Made by a program: the position numbers and the translations under genes. DNA of 36,232 nt, taken from assembly GCA_023431345.1 (NCBI GenBank), contig JAEYWK010000202.1, forward strand, positions 1 through 36,232. Reading direction: 5' to 3'. Each line of letters starts with the position of its first letter. The first letter of the stretch is position 1. Shown here piece after piece: positions 22,539 to 31,478 of this stretch. Below the pieces are notes generated by a model. That model did no database searches. It was not told the DNA's origin and was given only the letters and a program-made list of their open reading frames with translations. The stretch comes from Pseudomonadota bacterium. GTDB taxonomy: Bacteria > Myxococcota_A > Polyangia > Polyangiales > Polyangiaceae.

Positions 22539-23831
22539 ATGCCGGTCGTCAATCCGCTCGCGCGGGAGCTCGTCTTCAAGGTCGTTTATTACGGACCTGG
22601 GCTCGGCGGGAAGACGACCACACTGCAGCACATCCACGCTACGGCCAAGCCCGAGCACCGCGGCAAAATGGTCAGCCTGGCGACGCCGGTCGACCGCACG
22701 CTGTACTTCGACTTTCTGCCCATCCGCGTGCCGCACGTGCGCGGCATGGGCGTGCGCTTGCAGCTGTTCACGGTGCCAGGGCAGGTCCACTACAACGCCA
22801 CGCGCAAGCTGGTGCTCACCGGCGCCGACGGCATCGTGATGGTGTTCGATTCACAGCGCGCTCGCGAAGACGCGAACCTCGAGACGCTGGAGAACCTGAA
22901 AGACAACCTGCACGCCCACGGCAAATCGCTGGGCGAGGTGCCGCACGTCATTCAGTACAACAAGCGTGACTTGTTCGACGTCACGCCCATCGACGAGCTC
23001 GAGCGCTCGCTGAACCGTCACTCCGCCCCTTCCTTCTCGACGATAGCCACGAGCGGCGATGGCGTTTACGAGTCGCTGGAGGCCATCACGCGAGCCGTGA
23101 TGGAGGATTTCGACCGCCGCGTGCCGGAGTCGCGGGCGCTGGAGCGTGCGTCGCTCGAGGTGCCCGAGGGCGGCTTGGTGGAGGCCCTGCGCCGCGCCGA
23201 GAGCTTCGGCGGCGAGCCCGTCTTCGGAACGCGTACGACCCTACGCACGCCGACCGGGCTCAATCGGCTGTCCGAGCTGCCCGACACCGACGTGGGGGAG
23301 GCGGCTGCTCGCGCCGTGACGGGAGGCGGCTTGCCGCCGGATCCGAGCGTGTCGATCACGCCGTCGCCGCCGCCAGCGGCCCTCGTGACGTTGCCCGCGG
23401 TGAGCGGCGGAGCCGTCGCGGTCGAGGTCGCGCAGGGTAGTGAGCCGAAAGCGCCGCGCCCCGCCCAGTCGGGGCCGTCGAGCAGCGGCTCGTTGAGCTT
23501 CGCCCCGCTCTTCGCCGCCGGCGAGCAAGGCGTGGTGCAAGTCGTGGAGACGTCGTTGTCGCTCGGCGACCCAGCGGCCGCCGTCACCTCGATGGATCAG
23601 CTGGTGGCGCGCGCGCTCGCCAGCGGCGCAGCGCTGGTCGGCTCGTCTCACGACGCGCCGCGCGATCCGGCTTTGGTGGCGCTCCTGCTCGGCATCGAGC
23701 CGCGTCGCTACCTCAAGTTTCGCGCCCTCGTCCGCGAGGCGCGCGCGGGCACGCTGATCTCGCTGGAGGCGGGCCTCGGCGCCTACGCTTTCGTGCTCGA
23801 CCTGCGCCGAGCGCTTCGTGAGCTCAGTTGA
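22539..23831 (+). CDS. MglA-like Ras-superfamily GTPase with long C-terminal extension
   Basis: The first about 195 of 430 residues match the bacterial MglA GTPase: P-loop YYGPGLGGKTTTLQ (17-30), DRTLYFDFLP (52-61), switch motif FTVPGQVHYNATRKL (77-91) and the guanine-specificity motif NKRD (141-144). MglA in Myxococcus controls cell polarity and motility. Unlike the about 195-residue MglA, this protein continues for some 235 residues: a Pro/Ser/Gly-rich region to about 375 and a helical end (LLGIEPRRYLKFRALVREAR). It is therefore a paralogue, not MglA itself, and no mglB is next to it. The ATG at 22539 matches the family start. It is likely translated with the rhomboid gene upstream. Convergent with the large lipoprotein gene. 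Confidence 0.88.
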   Translation: MPVVNPLARELVFKVVYYGPGLGGKTTTLQHIHATAKPEHRGKMVSLATPVDRTLYFDFLPIRVPHVRGMGVRLQLFTVPGQVHYNATRKLVLTGADGIVMVFDSQRAREDANLETLENLKDNLHAHGKSLGEVPHVIQYNKRDLFDVTPIDELERSLNRHSAPSFSTIATSGDGVYESLEAITRAVMEDFDRRVPESRALERASLEVPEGGLVEALRRAESFGGEPVFGTRTTLRTPTGLNRLSELPDTDVGEAAARAVTGGGLPPDPSVSITPSPPPAALVTLPAVSGGAVAVEVAQGSEPKAPRPAQSGPSSSGSLSFAPLFAAGEQGVVQVVETSLSLGDPAAAVTSMDQLVARALASGAALVGSSHDAPRDPALVALLLGIEPRRYLKFRALVREARAGTLISLEAGLGAYAFVLDLRRALRELS

Positions 23832-23861
23832 ACGCGGCGCCGACCGGCCGTCGGCCGTCGC

Positions 23862-25511
23862 TCAGTCGTCTCTGGGCGTCGCGGCTTTGAGGCTCCCGCC
23901 GGTGCTGGCCCCCTCGGCCTCGCCTTGCACCAGCGAGCCGAGCCAAGAGCCATTGATGCCGGCGACCTGCGCTTCGTCGCCCACGTAGGCCGCGCCGGAA
24001 GCGCTCACCATCAAGCGCGCGGGCGCGAGGGCGGTGGCGTCGCGAGCTCTCTGCCACAGCGCGGCGATCGCGTCGACGCACAGCGCTTCGAGGCAAGCGC
24101 CGTCGCAGCTGGCAAACGCGCTCGCGTCATCAGCGCCAGCGGCCGTCAGCGCCCCCGCGACGCCGCTACAATCGAGGGCGATGGCGAGCGCGCTCGCCGC
24201 GTCTTCCAGGGCATCTACATCTTCGCCGGCATCGTCGCCATCGTCGCTGACGTCTGCGCTCGCCTCGAGGACGGCGGCCTCGGCGAGCGCCGTCGCGAGG
24301 CGCGAGCCGATCACGTAGAGATCGCTCACGATGAAGACTTGATCGTCGGAGCCGGCGCTCCACGTGATGCGAGCCGGGCTGATGAAGCCTGCCTGCTCGG
24401 CGGGGATGCCAGCGACGGTGAGCAGCTCGAGCTCGCCGTCGCTGGGGCCGGGCGAGTCGAGGGCGCCCTCGATGACGTGAGCGCCGGGCACGAATCGGGC
24501 GCGCCCGGCGCTCAGCCAGCTGGTCAGCGTGGCCGTAAGCTTGCTGTCCGCGCCTGCGCCCCAATGCGCGGCCAAGAGCGCGTCCCAGCCCTCGGTCTTG
24601 CGGGCGTTCTCGAGCGCCTGCTGAGACTCACCCGCGGCGCCGCGCATCGCGTCGAGCAGCGTGTCGACGTCGCCGCTGCTGGTGCCGGTGACGGCGGTCA
24701 GCGCGGCGCGCTCGGCGTCGGTCAGGAAGTCGAGCCACGCGGGCTCGACCGACGCGAGCCCGAGCGACAGCGCGAGCCGCGACTTCGAGAGCTCGATGGG
24801 GCGGTTCAGAACCGTCACCTGCACGACCTGGGTGCCGCCCGCCGGGAGCATTTCGACCGAAGCGCAGCCGCCGACGTAGTGACCCGAGCGCAGCGTGACC
24901 GCCAGCGGCGTGAGCGCGGGCACGTCGGTCACGATGGGAGCGGCGTCGCTCGCTGCGATCGCCGACAGCGGCCCGTCGTCGGGGGGCACGCCGGGCAGCT
25001 CCGCGCACGACTTGTTCGGGTGCACGGTCGCGGTCCAAGTCTCGATGATGCGGTAGGCGCCGGAGTACGTCGGCCGAACGAGCACCGACGTGAAGCCCGT
25101 GTCTTTCACGCTGACGTGGAGCGCGGTCGGGGGAGCGCCTTCGACGCTGGCGCGCACGTCGAACTCGGTGCTGGCGCTCGGCGCGGTGAGGCGCACTTCG
25201 GCGACGCCGCTCTCGTCGGTGTCGCTCTCCGAGCGATCGAGCACCGCGTCGAGTGGATCGCCACCCGAGCTGGGTAGCGAGAAGCGCACGCGGTAGGCGC
25301 GCGCTGGCTCGGCGCGGACCCGCAGCACCACTTGCTCGCGGGCCGATAGTTCGGCGATTTCGTCGAACTCGAGCGTGCGCGGTCCGCTGGCGCTGCCGCC
25401 GTTCCCGCCGCCGCCGGCTCCGCCCGGGCCGGCGCCATGGGGCGCGTCCGCCGCCGAGCAGGCGCCGGCGAGCGAGAGCAGGCAGGCAGAAAAAAACAGC
25501 GATCCGCGCAT
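23862..25511 (-). CDS. Large putative lipoprotein of unknown function
   Basis: The 549-residue product has a lipoprotein signal (SACLLSLAGAC, lipidation at C18) followed by a Gly/Pro-rich spacer (about 25-45). Residues 45-165 look like an Ig-like beta-sandwich (alternating hydrophobic strands, with a TATVHPNKSC segment). The middle and C-terminal parts are mixed helix and strand, with an Asp/Glu-rich stretch around 425-450 and a cluster of cysteines near 460-495 that could form disulfides. No catalytic motif was recognised. It is probably anchored in the outer membrane. It is divergent from the PilR-like gene across 156 bp and convergent with the MglA-like gene, so it appears to be transcribed alone. 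Confidence 0.75.
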   Translation of the reverse strand: MRGSLFFSACLLSLAGACSAADAPHGAGPGGAGGGGNGGSASGPRTLEFDEIAELSAREQVVLRVRAEPARAYRVRFSLPSSGGDPLDAVLDRSESDTDESGVAEVRLTAPSASTEFDVRASVEGAPPTALHVSVKDTGFTSVLVRPTYSGAYRIIETWTATVHPNKSCAELPGVPPDDGPLSAIAASDAAPIVTDVPALTPLAVTLRSGHYVGGCASVEMLPAGGTQVVQVTVLNRPIELSKSRLALSLGLASVEPAWLDFLTDAERAALTAVTGTSSGDVDTLLDAMRGAAGESQQALENARKTEGWDALLAAHWGAGADSKLTATLTSWLSAGRARFVPGAHVIEGALDSPGPSDGELELLTVAGIPAEQAGFISPARITWSAGSDDQVFIVSDLYVIGSRLATALAEAAVLEASADVSDDGDDAGEDVDALEDAASALAIALDCSGVAGALTAAGADDASAFASCDGACLEALCVDAIAALWQRARDATALAPARLMVSASGAAYVGDEAQVAGINGSWLGSLVQGEAEGASTGGSLKAATPRDD

Positions 25512-25667
25512 CGAAGCAAGCGCAGCACCGTTCCGCGGCGCCGCCCGAAAAGCCTAGCAGGCGCCCTGGGCCCCGTCTCGCCTGGCCGCGTGATTTCGCC
25601 GCCAGCGGTGCGAGGACGCTGTTTGATTGTGTGGGCGAGCGGTCAGCACTACCCTGACATTTCTGTC

Positions 25668-27092
<1,425 letters not shown>

Positions 27093-27111
27093 GGCGCGCG
27101 GGCCGCGAGGC

Positions 27112-29127
27112 TCAGTCGGGGCGGCGCGCGTCGAACCAGATTTCGTCGGGATCGAGCCCGTAGCGCGCCACTTCCTCGGCTGAAAACAGCTCGCGCACGG
27201 CGTGCGCTTCGACCGCGAAGCCCGCGGCCCGAACGCGCTCGGGGTAGTCGGCGCCGTACCAGCGCACGTGGTCGTGCTGCCCGAAGCGCCGCCGCCGCTC
27301 GCGTGCCGACCGCTCGCTCGGATCTTCGCGCGTCTGGCGCAGGTCTCGCGCGAGCGGCACTTGCAGCGAGGCCCAGCCCCGGGGCGCGAGCACGCGCCGC
27401 AGCTCGCCGAGCGCGCGCCGATCGTCGGTCACGTGCTCGAGCACGTGGTTGGCGATCACGGCGTCGAAGCGGTCACTGTTGAACGGCAAATCGTCCACGC
27501 TGCCTCGCACGTCGACGCCAGTCGCGTGCAGGTCGAGGGTGACGTAGCGCTCCCCGAGCAGGGCGCGCAGTCGCGGCTCGAAGCAGGGCTCGGGCGCGAC
27601 GTGCAAGAGCCGCGGGCGCTCGCGCTCGAGGCGCTCGGACAAGCGCAGCCAGAGCAGCCGATGCCGCTCGAGGCCTCGGCAGCGCGGACAGAGCGCGCCG
27701 CGCCGAAGCTTGAGGCCGACGCCAAAAGGCAAAAACGCGCGCAGCTCCAGCTGGCAGATCGGGCATACGTGGCCGACGCCGCGGCTGGCGCGCGTGAGCA
27801 GCCCGAGCGAGCTTTGGAGTAGCGAGCGCTTCACGTCACGCACGAAGCCGCGCGTGCCGCCCAAGTCGCGGGCGTCTGCTACGTGCCGCGGGGTGCGGCT
27901 CAAATGCTCGAGCAGCGCGCGCGTCTGCTCGGCGCGGTTGAAGTCCGCGGCGACTCGCCGGCGCCCTTCACGGCCGAAGCGCCGCCCTCGCTCGGGATGC
28001 TCGGCCTGCTCGACGATCGCGGCTGCCAGCGCAGCGACGTCGCCTTCGTTCACCAAGCGGCCGCAGAAGCCGTCGGTGATGAGCTCGGGGATGCCGCCAT
28101 GTCGCGTGGCGATCACGGGCAGCTCGGCGGCCAGCGCCTCCATCAGGATGACGGGGATGCCTTCTTCGTCGCCGTCCTCGGCCGTGACGCTGGGGGCGAG
28201 CAGCACGTCGCTCTCGCCGAGCGCTTGCCGCACCTCTGCATCGGTGGCGGCGCCGCGGAGCTCGACCTCTCGGGTCAGGCCGGCCTTGGCGACCGCTCGC
28301 TCGAGCTGCTTCAGCTGCGGTCCGGTCCCGAGCACCACGTGCGAGAGGGCAACACCGCGCGCCTTGGCGATCGCGACGGCGCGGACGGCATCCAAGAAGC
28401 CCTTCTTGGGGACGAGCCGACCGACGCTGAGCAGGCGGAGCGCCGCGAGTGCGTCGGTCGGCCTGGCCGCGCGCTGGGGGAATGCATCGACGTCGACGCC
28501 GACGTGCAGCACGTGCGTCTTGCTGCGCGGCGCGCCGAGCGCCTGCAGTCGGCGCAAGCCGTGACGGCTGATGGCGAAATGCGCCTCGCCGAGCACGAAC
28601 AGCGGCCGATACAGCTGGTCGCCGAGCTTGCGCGGCGCCGAGCTCAGATCATACCCGTGATAGATGGTGGTGAGCGGGCCCTCTAGTAGCTCGGCCTCAC
28701 GCAGCGCAGCCGCGATCATGCCTTGCGGCCCGAAATGAGCGACGATCGCGTCGTAGCGCCGCGGCGCGCCGAGCAGCGGCTTGGCCATCCACAGCGTCGT
28801 GCCCGACGCGGCGAACCAGCCGAAGCGTGAGACATCGAGCAACTTGGTGATGGCGGCGCCGTGGCGCGCGGTGAGGCCGGGCGCCTGCGCGAGGGCCCGG
28901 GCCAGCCGCGCCGTGAGCGACGCGGGCATCCCGGCATACGTGGTGCGCCGGTCGAGCTCGAAGCGCTCGACGGCGCGGCGGTAGCTTTCGTGCTCGGTGG
29001 CCCCGGGCCCCGGGCTGCCCGCGAGCACCTCCACGTCGTGGCCGAGCTCCAGCAAGCTCACGATCTGGCCGAGCACGAACGTCTGCGACAGCTCGGGAAA
29101 GCGGTTGAGGACGAAGCAAATCTTCAT
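27112..29127 (-). CDS. Fusion of GT4 glycosyltransferase, zinc ribbon and SAM methyltransferase
   Basis: The 671-residue product joins two enzymes. Residues 1-410 are a GT-B glycosyltransferase of family 4: MKICFVLNRFPELSQTF at the start, the donor-site LLSVGRLVPKKGF (232-244) and the E-x7-E motif at E322/E330 (EGIPVILMEAL). Residues 455-483 hold a CxxC...CxxC zinc ribbon (C455, C458, C480, C483) of the kind seen just before some methyltransferases. Residues 500-671 are a class I SAM methyltransferase (HVAPEPC, LDLHATGVDV, NHVLEHVTDDRRALGELRRVL). It probably builds and methylates a surface glycan or exopolysaccharide precursor in the cytoplasm. Substrates are unknown. The ATG at 29127 fits the GT4 start. 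Divergent from the first pilin gene. Confidence 0.9.
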   Translation of the reverse strand: MKICFVLNRFPELSQTFVLGQIVSLLELGHDVEVLAGSPGPGATEHESYRRAVERFELDRRTTYAGMPASLTARLARALAQAPGLTARHGAAITKLLDVSRFGWFAASGTTLWMAKPLLGAPRRYDAIVAHFGPQGMIAAALREAELLEGPLTTIYHGYDLSSAPRKLGDQLYRPLFVLGEAHFAISRHGLRRLQALGAPRSKTHVLHVGVDVDAFPQRAARPTDALAALRLLSVGRLVPKKGFLDAVRAVAIAKARGVALSHVVLGTGPQLKQLERAVAKAGLTREVELRGAATDAEVRQALGESDVLLAPSVTAEDGDEEGIPVILMEALAAELPVIATRHGGIPELITDGFCGRLVNEGDVAALAAAIVEQAEHPERGRRFGREGRRRVAADFNRAEQTRALLEHLSRTPRHVADARDLGGTRGFVRDVKRSLLQSSLGLLTRASRGVGHVCPICQLELRAFLPFGVGLKLRRGALCPRCRGLERHRLLWLRLSERLERERPRLLHVAPEPCFEPRLRALLGERYVTLDLHATGVDVRGSVDDLPFNSDRFDAVIANHVLEHVTDDRRALGELRRVLAPRGWASLQVPLARDLRQTREDPSERSARERRRRFGQHDHVRWYGADYPERVRAAGFAVEAHAVRELFSAEEVARYGLDPDEIWFDARRPD

Positions 29128-29145
29128 GGGCCGCGGCGGAGCGTG

Positions 29146-29158
29146 GTGATGCTATCAC
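29146..29158. promoter_or_regulatory. Palindrome GTGAT-GCT-ATCAC between glycosyltransferase and pilin genes
   Basis: A perfect 5-3-5 palindrome 19 bp upstream of the glycosyltransferase-methyltransferase start in a 156-bp divergent spacer. It could be an operator for either gene. Confidence 0.3.
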
Positions 29159-29271
29159 GCGCGCTTCCGGCGCGGCGGAGCGCGAAAGACGCGCCTTACT
29201 GACGAGCAGCGCCGCGTAGCCCCTTGCCATCCCGCGCGACGCGCGAAGCTCGCGCCGGTCACGAACTCGAG

Positions 29272-29277
29272 TATATT
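29272..29277 (+). promoter_or_regulatory. TATATT -10-like box 6 nt before pilin gene 1 start
   Basis: TATATT ends 6 nt before the ATG at 29284. If used as a -10 element, transcription would start at or next to the ATG, giving a leaderless message. No -35 box matches. Confidence 0.25.
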
Positions 29278-29283
29278 GGTCGA

Positions 29284-29841
29284 ATGCGGCAAGCTCGCTC
29301 ACGCTGGCGCTCCCGTCGGAGCGCAGGCTTCACGCTCGTCGAGCTGATGGCCGTGGTCGCCATCACCGGTATCTTGGCGACGCTGGGAGTGGTGGTGGTG
29401 CGTAAGCGCGTGAACGCGGCCAAGTCGAACCGCGCGCTCGCCGGCATGCAGGCGATTCGCACCGCGGAAGAGGCCTTTCGAGCACAAAACGGCCGCTATC
29501 TGAACTGCTCGATCGCCCCCGGCCCCCAGTGGTTCCCGACGGGCGAGCCCGGCAAGACCGTCTACGACTGGCGCCAGCCCGATCACGACGATTGGAAGCG
29601 CTGGGAGGCGCTCGGCGTGGTCCGCACCGCGCCAACGCAATACGGCTTCCTCGTCAACGCTGGCCTCCCGGGTGACGCCTACCCCGAGCTTTACACCACG
29701 AGCGACCCCACTCTCCCCACCGCCACCACCGATTGGTACGTGATCCAGGCGAAGGGTGATCTCGACGGCGACGGGGTGTTCTTCCAGGCCGTCGCCACCA
29801 GCACGTCCGCTGCGGTCTACACGGAGCGGGAAACCGAGTAG
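29284..29841 (+). CDS. Type IV pilin-like protein 1
   Basis: The 185-residue product has a basic leader and prepilin-peptidase site SAG|FTLVELMAVV (cut after G15, Glu at mature position 5), followed by the hydrophobic pilin helix. The globular domain has C75 and an acidic loop GDLDGDG at 158-164. It would be cleaved and N-methylated by PilD and assembled into a pilus or pseudopilus. ATG 29284 is chosen because the leader then is 15 residues long; the frame upstream has no such feature. No strong ribosome site is visible. It is followed by a 236-bp spacer with operator-like palindromes before pilin gene 2. It may be a minor pilin or one of several major-pilin paralogues. Confidence 0.9.
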   Translation: MRQARSRWRSRRSAGFTLVELMAVVAITGILATLGVVVVRKRVNAAKSNRALAGMQAIRTAEEAFRAQNGRYLNCSIAPGPQWFPTGEPGKTVYDWRQPDHDDWKRWEALGVVRTAPTQYGFLVNAGLPGDAYPELYTTSDPTLPTATTDWYVIQAKGDLDGDGVFFQAVATSTSAAVYTERETE

Positions 29842-29872
29842 GGCCAGGCGTCGCCCTGCTGACACGCGGGCC

Positions 29873-29917
29873 GACAAATTCCGTCCTACCCATGGCCGCC
29901 CCTGACAAATTTTGTCA
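29873..29917. promoter_or_regulatory. Two operator-like sites GACAAATTYYGTC, 31 bp apart
   Basis: TGACAAATTTTGTCA (29903-29917) is a perfect 7-1-7 palindrome. GACAAATTCCGTC (29873-29885) matches its core at 11 of 13 positions. The centres are 31 bp apart, about three helical turns, and lie about 140-170 bp before the -24/-12 promoter at 30048, the usual place for an upstream activator. The nearby PilR-like protein is the obvious candidate binder, by inference. Confidence 0.6.
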
Positions 29918-30047
29918 CCGGTCTGCGTCACCAGCGCGGCTGCCGTCGCCTCGGTCGCAAGAAATCTGCGGAATTCCCGTGAAATGCCGGTGTAAGGTGG
30001 ACTCCGGTCACGCGCGCTCCAGTAGGGAAGCGTGAGGAATCGCGAGC

Positions 30048-30064
30048 TGGCACGGCGAGTGCTT
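30048..30064 (+). promoter_or_regulatory. Sigma-54 (-24/-12) promoter before pilin gene 2
   Basis: TGGCACGGCGAGTGCTT matches the sigma-54 consensus TGGCACG-N4-TTGCW at all but one position, with the exact GG-N10-GC spacing (GG at 30049-30050, GC at 30061-30062). The predicted start near 30074 leaves only about 4 nt before the ATG at 30078, which is unusually short. Confidence 0.55.
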
Positions 30065-30077
30065 AAGCGACGTCCGG

Positions 30078-30674
30078 ATGGCATCGCTCCGAAGCTCTCA
30101 CCGGCAGCCGTGGGCTCGCGCTCAGCAACGCGGCTTCACGCTGGTCGAGCTGATGGCGGTCGTGCTGATCGTGGCCATCCTCGGCGCGCTGGCGACGTAC
30201 GGAGTTCGCAAGTACCTGCTCGCGGCCAAGACGTCGGAGGCCACGCAGATGCTGGCCGCCATCGCGAGCGCGCAAGAGCAATACAGGGCCGAGACGCACT
30301 CCTACCTCGACGTGAGCGGTGAAAAGAAGCTGAGCGGCTACGCTAAGTTCTATCCCGCCACCGCTCCCCTCAAGCGCGCCAAGGCGGCGTGGGGCGGAGC
30401 GACCGGCGTCGACGCCGACGTCGCCGCGCGCTGGCAAATGCTTGGCGTGAAGCCGACGCACCCGGTCCATTACATTTACGGCTGCGCCGCCGGCTCCGTC
30501 GGTGATGCCGTGGCTGACCCGGGCATGACCATCAGCGGCTTCCCCACCGGCGGTGACGGGCAGCCCTGGTACATCGCTCAGGCCGTCGGTGATCTCGATG
30601 GTGACGGCGAGGTGGGCCTTTGGGTCCTCTCCAGCTTCTCGTCGCAAGTCTTCCACACGAAGGAAGAGGAGTAG
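30078..30674 (+). CDS. Type IV pilin-like protein 2
   Basis: The 198-residue product has a 19-residue basic leader ending QQRG|FTLVELMAVVLIVAIL, with Glu at mature position 5, then the pilin helix and a globular domain ending with the acidic loop GDLDGDG at 171-177. It has one Cys (C136). The pilin helix continues into YGVRKYLLAAKTSEA, nearly identical to pilin 3 (YGVRKYMANAKTAEA), so the two are close paralogues. It is preceded by a near-consensus sigma-54 promoter and palindromic sites, which points to control by the PilR-like activator. No ribosome site is visible before the ATG, and the predicted leader is very short. Two hairpins separate it from pilin gene 3. Confidence 0.9.
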   Translation: MASLRSSHRQPWARAQQRGFTLVELMAVVLIVAILGALATYGVRKYLLAAKTSEATQMLAAIASAQEQYRAETHSYLDVSGEKKLSGYAKFYPATAPLKRAKAAWGGATGVDADVAARWQMLGVKPTHPVHYIYGCAAGSVGDAVADPGMTISGFPTGGDGQPWYIAQAVGDLDGDGEVGLWVLSSFSSQVFHTKEEE

Positions 30675-30689
30675 TCGCTATCGATTCTG

Positions 30690-30705
30690 ACCGATGCGTC
30701 GGTCC
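30690..30705 (+). terminator. Hairpin GACCGA-TGCG-TCGGTC after pilin gene 2
   Basis: A perfect 6-bp stem with a 4-base loop, 15 nt past the pilin 2 stop. No T-run follows, so it is a weak terminator candidate or an mRNA 3'-end stabiliser. Confidence 0.35.
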
Positions 30706-30724
30706 GTGAATGAGAGCGCGCGCG

Positions 30725-30770
30725 GGTCGGGTGGCCCGGCGCCAACACAGCAGCAGTAGCCCACCCGACC
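30725..30770 (+). promoter_or_regulatory. Leader hairpin upstream of pilin gene 3
   Basis: GGTCGGGTGG (30725-30734) and CCACCCGACC (30761-30770) form a perfect 10-bp stem around 26 bases. The stem ends 2 nt before the ribosome site AGGAG (30773-30777). In an mRNA it would lie directly before the site, where it could stabilise the 5' end or modulate translation of an abundant pilin. Confidence 0.5.
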
Positions 30771-30785
30771 ACAGGAGAAACCCGC

Positions 30786-31376
30786 ATGATCCGCAAGATT
30801 CGTAAACAAATCCGCAAGAACCGTGGCTTCACGCTCGTCGAGCTCATGATCGTCGTCGCCATCGTCGGCATCTTGGCCGCGCTCGCGATCTACGGCGTCC
30901 GCAAGTACATGGCGAACGCGAAGACGGCCGAAGCCCGCAACGGCATCGGTCAGATGGCCAAAGACGCCATCACCGCGTACTTCAAGGAAGGCATGGCGCC
31001 GACCGTGATGGAGCTTGGCTCGTCGACGAGCGTCAACAACAAGCTCTGCGACGGCGCCGGCGTTGCCGCAGTGCCGGATGACTTGGCGAAGGTCAAGGGC
31101 GCGAAGTACCAGTCGTCGCCCAACGAATGGGCGACGTGGGATTGTCTCCACTGGTCGATGAACGACCCGCAATATTACATGTACGACTACATCACGACGG
31201 CGACGGGCGACGCGCTCGGCGAGGACGGCGCTGAGTTCACCTGCCAAGCGCAGGGCGACTTGGATGGCGACGGCGAGCCGTCGACGTTCACGCTCAAGGG
31301 CGGCGTCAAGGCCGACGGCGGAACGCTGACCGCGGTGGCGGCGCCGAACCTCGAAGAGTCGAACCCCGACGAATGA
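30786..31376 (+). CDS. Type IV pilin-like protein 3 (candidate major pilin)
   Basis: The 196-residue product has a short, very basic leader (MIRKIRKQIRKNRG) cut after G14, then FTLVELMIVVAIVGILAALA, the closest match in this window to a canonical pilin N-terminus, with Glu at mature position 5. The globular domain has C88, C120 and C153 and the acidic loop GDLDGDG at 157-163. It has the best expression signals of the four pilin-like genes: AGGAG 8 nt before the ATG, a leader hairpin and a strong terminator behind. This suggests the major subunit, by inference. M. xanthus PilA builds pili used for social motility; equivalence is likely but not shown. Confidence 0.93.
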   Translation: MIRKIRKQIRKNRGFTLVELMIVVAIVGILAALAIYGVRKYMANAKTAEARNGIGQMAKDAITAYFKEGMAPTVMELGSSTSVNNKLCDGAGVAAVPDDLAKVKGAKYQSSPNEWATWDCLHWSMNDPQYYMYDYITTATGDALGEDGAEFTCQAQGDLDGDGEPSTFTLKGGVKADGGTLTAVAAPNLEESNPDE

Positions 31377-31403
31377 GCTGAAACGACCCCGTTTCGCAGC
31401 TCA
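31374..31403 (+). other. Hairpin overlapping the pilin 3 stop codon
   Basis: TGAGCTG (31374-31380) pairs with CAGCTCA (31397-31403), with an inner AAAC/GTTT helix. The first arm contains the stop codon. It stands just before the stronger stem at 31407 and may add to termination or 3'-end protection. Confidence 0.45.
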
Positions 31404-31406
31404 GAA

Positions 31407-31438
31407 AGAGCCCTCGCGCCAGCCGGTGCGGGGGCTCT
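31407..31438 (+). terminator. Strong stem-loop terminator after pilin gene 3
   Basis: A 14-bp stem (31407-31420 with 31425-31438, two G-T wobbles) closed by AGCC, 31 nt past the stop. Only a short, delayed TTT (31444-31446) follows, yet the stem is by far the most stable in this region. Confidence 0.7.
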
Positions 31439-31478
31439 CGCCATTTGCAGGGGCGCGTGCAAATCTCGCGGGGTTTCC

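Noticed and set aside
23839..23855. GCCGAC...GTCGGC stem between convergent genes as a terminator
   Set aside because: Six base pairs and no T-run on either strand; expected often in such GC-rich DNA.
23925..25277. 450-codon plus-strand open frame opposite the large lipoprotein
   Set aside because: No signal or domain, whereas the minus-strand product has a good lipobox and protein-like composition.
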